The notes beneath the pieces are model-generated. The model searched no databases. It was not told the DNA's origin and saw only the letters and a program-made list of their open reading frames with translations. The translations under genes and the position numbers were made by a program. This document shows, in pieces, positions 13,608 through 14,245 of a DNA stretch of 14,245 nt. How positions within the stretch are numbered: position 1 is the stretch's first letter; the number at the start of each line of letters is the position of its first letter. Source of the stretch: Propionibacteriaceae bacterium (GTDB taxonomy: Bacteria > Actinomycetota > Actinomycetes > Propionibacteriales > Propionibacteriaceae). Location: assembly GCA_009778535.1 (NCBI GenBank), contig WRJP01000034.1, positions 1 through 14,245 on the forward strand, in the 5' to 3' direction.

Positions 13608-14245
13608 TTACCGATCTAGCGGACGGGTAGCTAGGCCGAGCTCTTCGAGTAGCGGATGGACAGTCTTGAGTTGCTGTACCTCATAGTCACGAACGTCCTG
13701 TGGATTCCACGCCCGAATGTCCGAAGTTTCTGAGTAAGCGCTCTGGAAACGCTCATCGGCGATGGAAAGCTTGAACATTTCAAGCAGCCATGCTTTGTGA
13801 GCCTCCGGAACTCCAGGTACCGTCCCGTATCCTGTCAGGTTGCCAGAGGGGATATTAAAGCCAAGCTCCTCCAGCGTTGGCACGTCAGGGATAATGGAAA
13901 GCCGCTCTGAGCCGGTCAAAGCCAAGAGTTTGAAACTATCTTCGGCACCCAACTGATAGCTGAATGCTGCAAGATCAGCGCCACCGCCAAGCATGACGGT
14001 CTTGCTCTCGCCGGTTCCATCGGTAGGAATGAAGCGAATTTCGACATCATTTGCGGCAGCCCACGCCATCACAGCAATGTGTACCCCGCTACCAGTACCA
14101 GAGGCGACAACCCGCATCTCACCTGGATGTTCCCGACCCCAGGCAGCCAGTTCTTCAAGAGTGTTCCACGGAGCATCCTTGGGAACTGCAAATACGAAAG
14201 GCGTATAGACCACTGCCGTGACAATGTCCAAATCTTCAAGTTGAG
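13608..14245 (-). CDS. tctC: tripartite tricarboxylate transporter substrate-binding protein (TctC family), N-terminus cut by window end
   Basis: The frame is open through the window edge, so signal peptide and N-terminal lobe are missing; about 211 residues are seen. TctC proteins are extracytoplasmic, here probably lipoproteins, and bind the carboxylate for TctAB. Family hallmarks are FVFAVPKDAPWNTLEELAAW, ASGTGSGVHIAVMAW (the ligand-binding loop region), MLGGGADLAAFS, the domain-joining PDVPTLEELGFNIPSGN, and YGTVPGVPEAHKAWL. A TTG at 14229-14231 could be misread as a start but is internal. It is the most upstream gene visible of the tctCBA-MmgE/PrpD-PK_C run, so the operon promoter and any regulator lie outside the window. 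Confidence 0.92.
   Translation of the reverse strand, partial: QLEDLDIVTAVVYTPFVFAVPKDAPWNTLEELAAWGREHPGEMRVVASGTGSGVHIAVMAWAAANDVEIRFIPTDGTGESKTVMLGGGADLAAFSYQLGAEDSFKLLALTGSERLSIIPDVPTLEELGFNIPSGNLTGYGTVPGVPEAHKAWLLEMFKLSIADERFQSAYSETSDIRAWNPQDVRDYEVQQLKTVHPLLEELGLATRPLDR

Overview
The window looks like chromosomal DNA of an actinobacterium of moderate GC, plausibly of the Actinomycetaceae type. This rests on the close DtxR/IdeR match, IspF with the actinobacterial TTDGLG signature, lipoproteins and surface proteins with Pro/Thr-rich linkers, and the typical RlmB layout. The genus cannot be fixed from the sequence. No tRNA, rRNA, insertion sequence, phage gene or CRISPR array is visible.

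Left part, + strand (1-4161): the C-terminus of a membrane-anchored Pro/Thr-rich surface protein lies 2 bp before a full-length DtxR/IdeR-type metal-dependent repressor. A thioredoxin with a WCMPC active site follows. After about 200 bp with two hairpins come two tandem paralogues. Each has an N-terminal four-cysteine zinc ribbon, one membrane helix, a Pro/Thr linker and an extracellular PQQ-like beta-propeller. The second lacks about 168 internal residues of the propeller.

Middle part, - strand (9293-4173): a canonical TPP riboswitch with downstream leader hairpins, one of which covers the Shine-Dalgarno site, precedes thiB-thiP-thiQ, a complete thiamine ABC importer (lipoprotein, fused double permease, ATPase). 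The genes abut or overlap. ispF (MEP isoprenoid pathway) follows after 20 bp and rlmB (23S rRNA 2'-O-methyltransferase) after 37 bp, so thiamine status may reach both. rlmB ends 11 bp from the convergent propeller gene.

Right part, - strand (14245-9369): a compact operon tctC (cut by the window end)-tctB-tctA-MmgE/PrpD-PK_C-like. It couples a tripartite tricarboxylate transporter to a cytoplasmic MmgE/PrpD dehydratase/decarboxylase-like enzyme and a stand-alone pyruvate-kinase C-terminal-domain protein. The substrate is unknown. No methylcitrate-cycle partners are in view, so this is the best candidate here for an undescribed carboxylate uptake and catabolism system.
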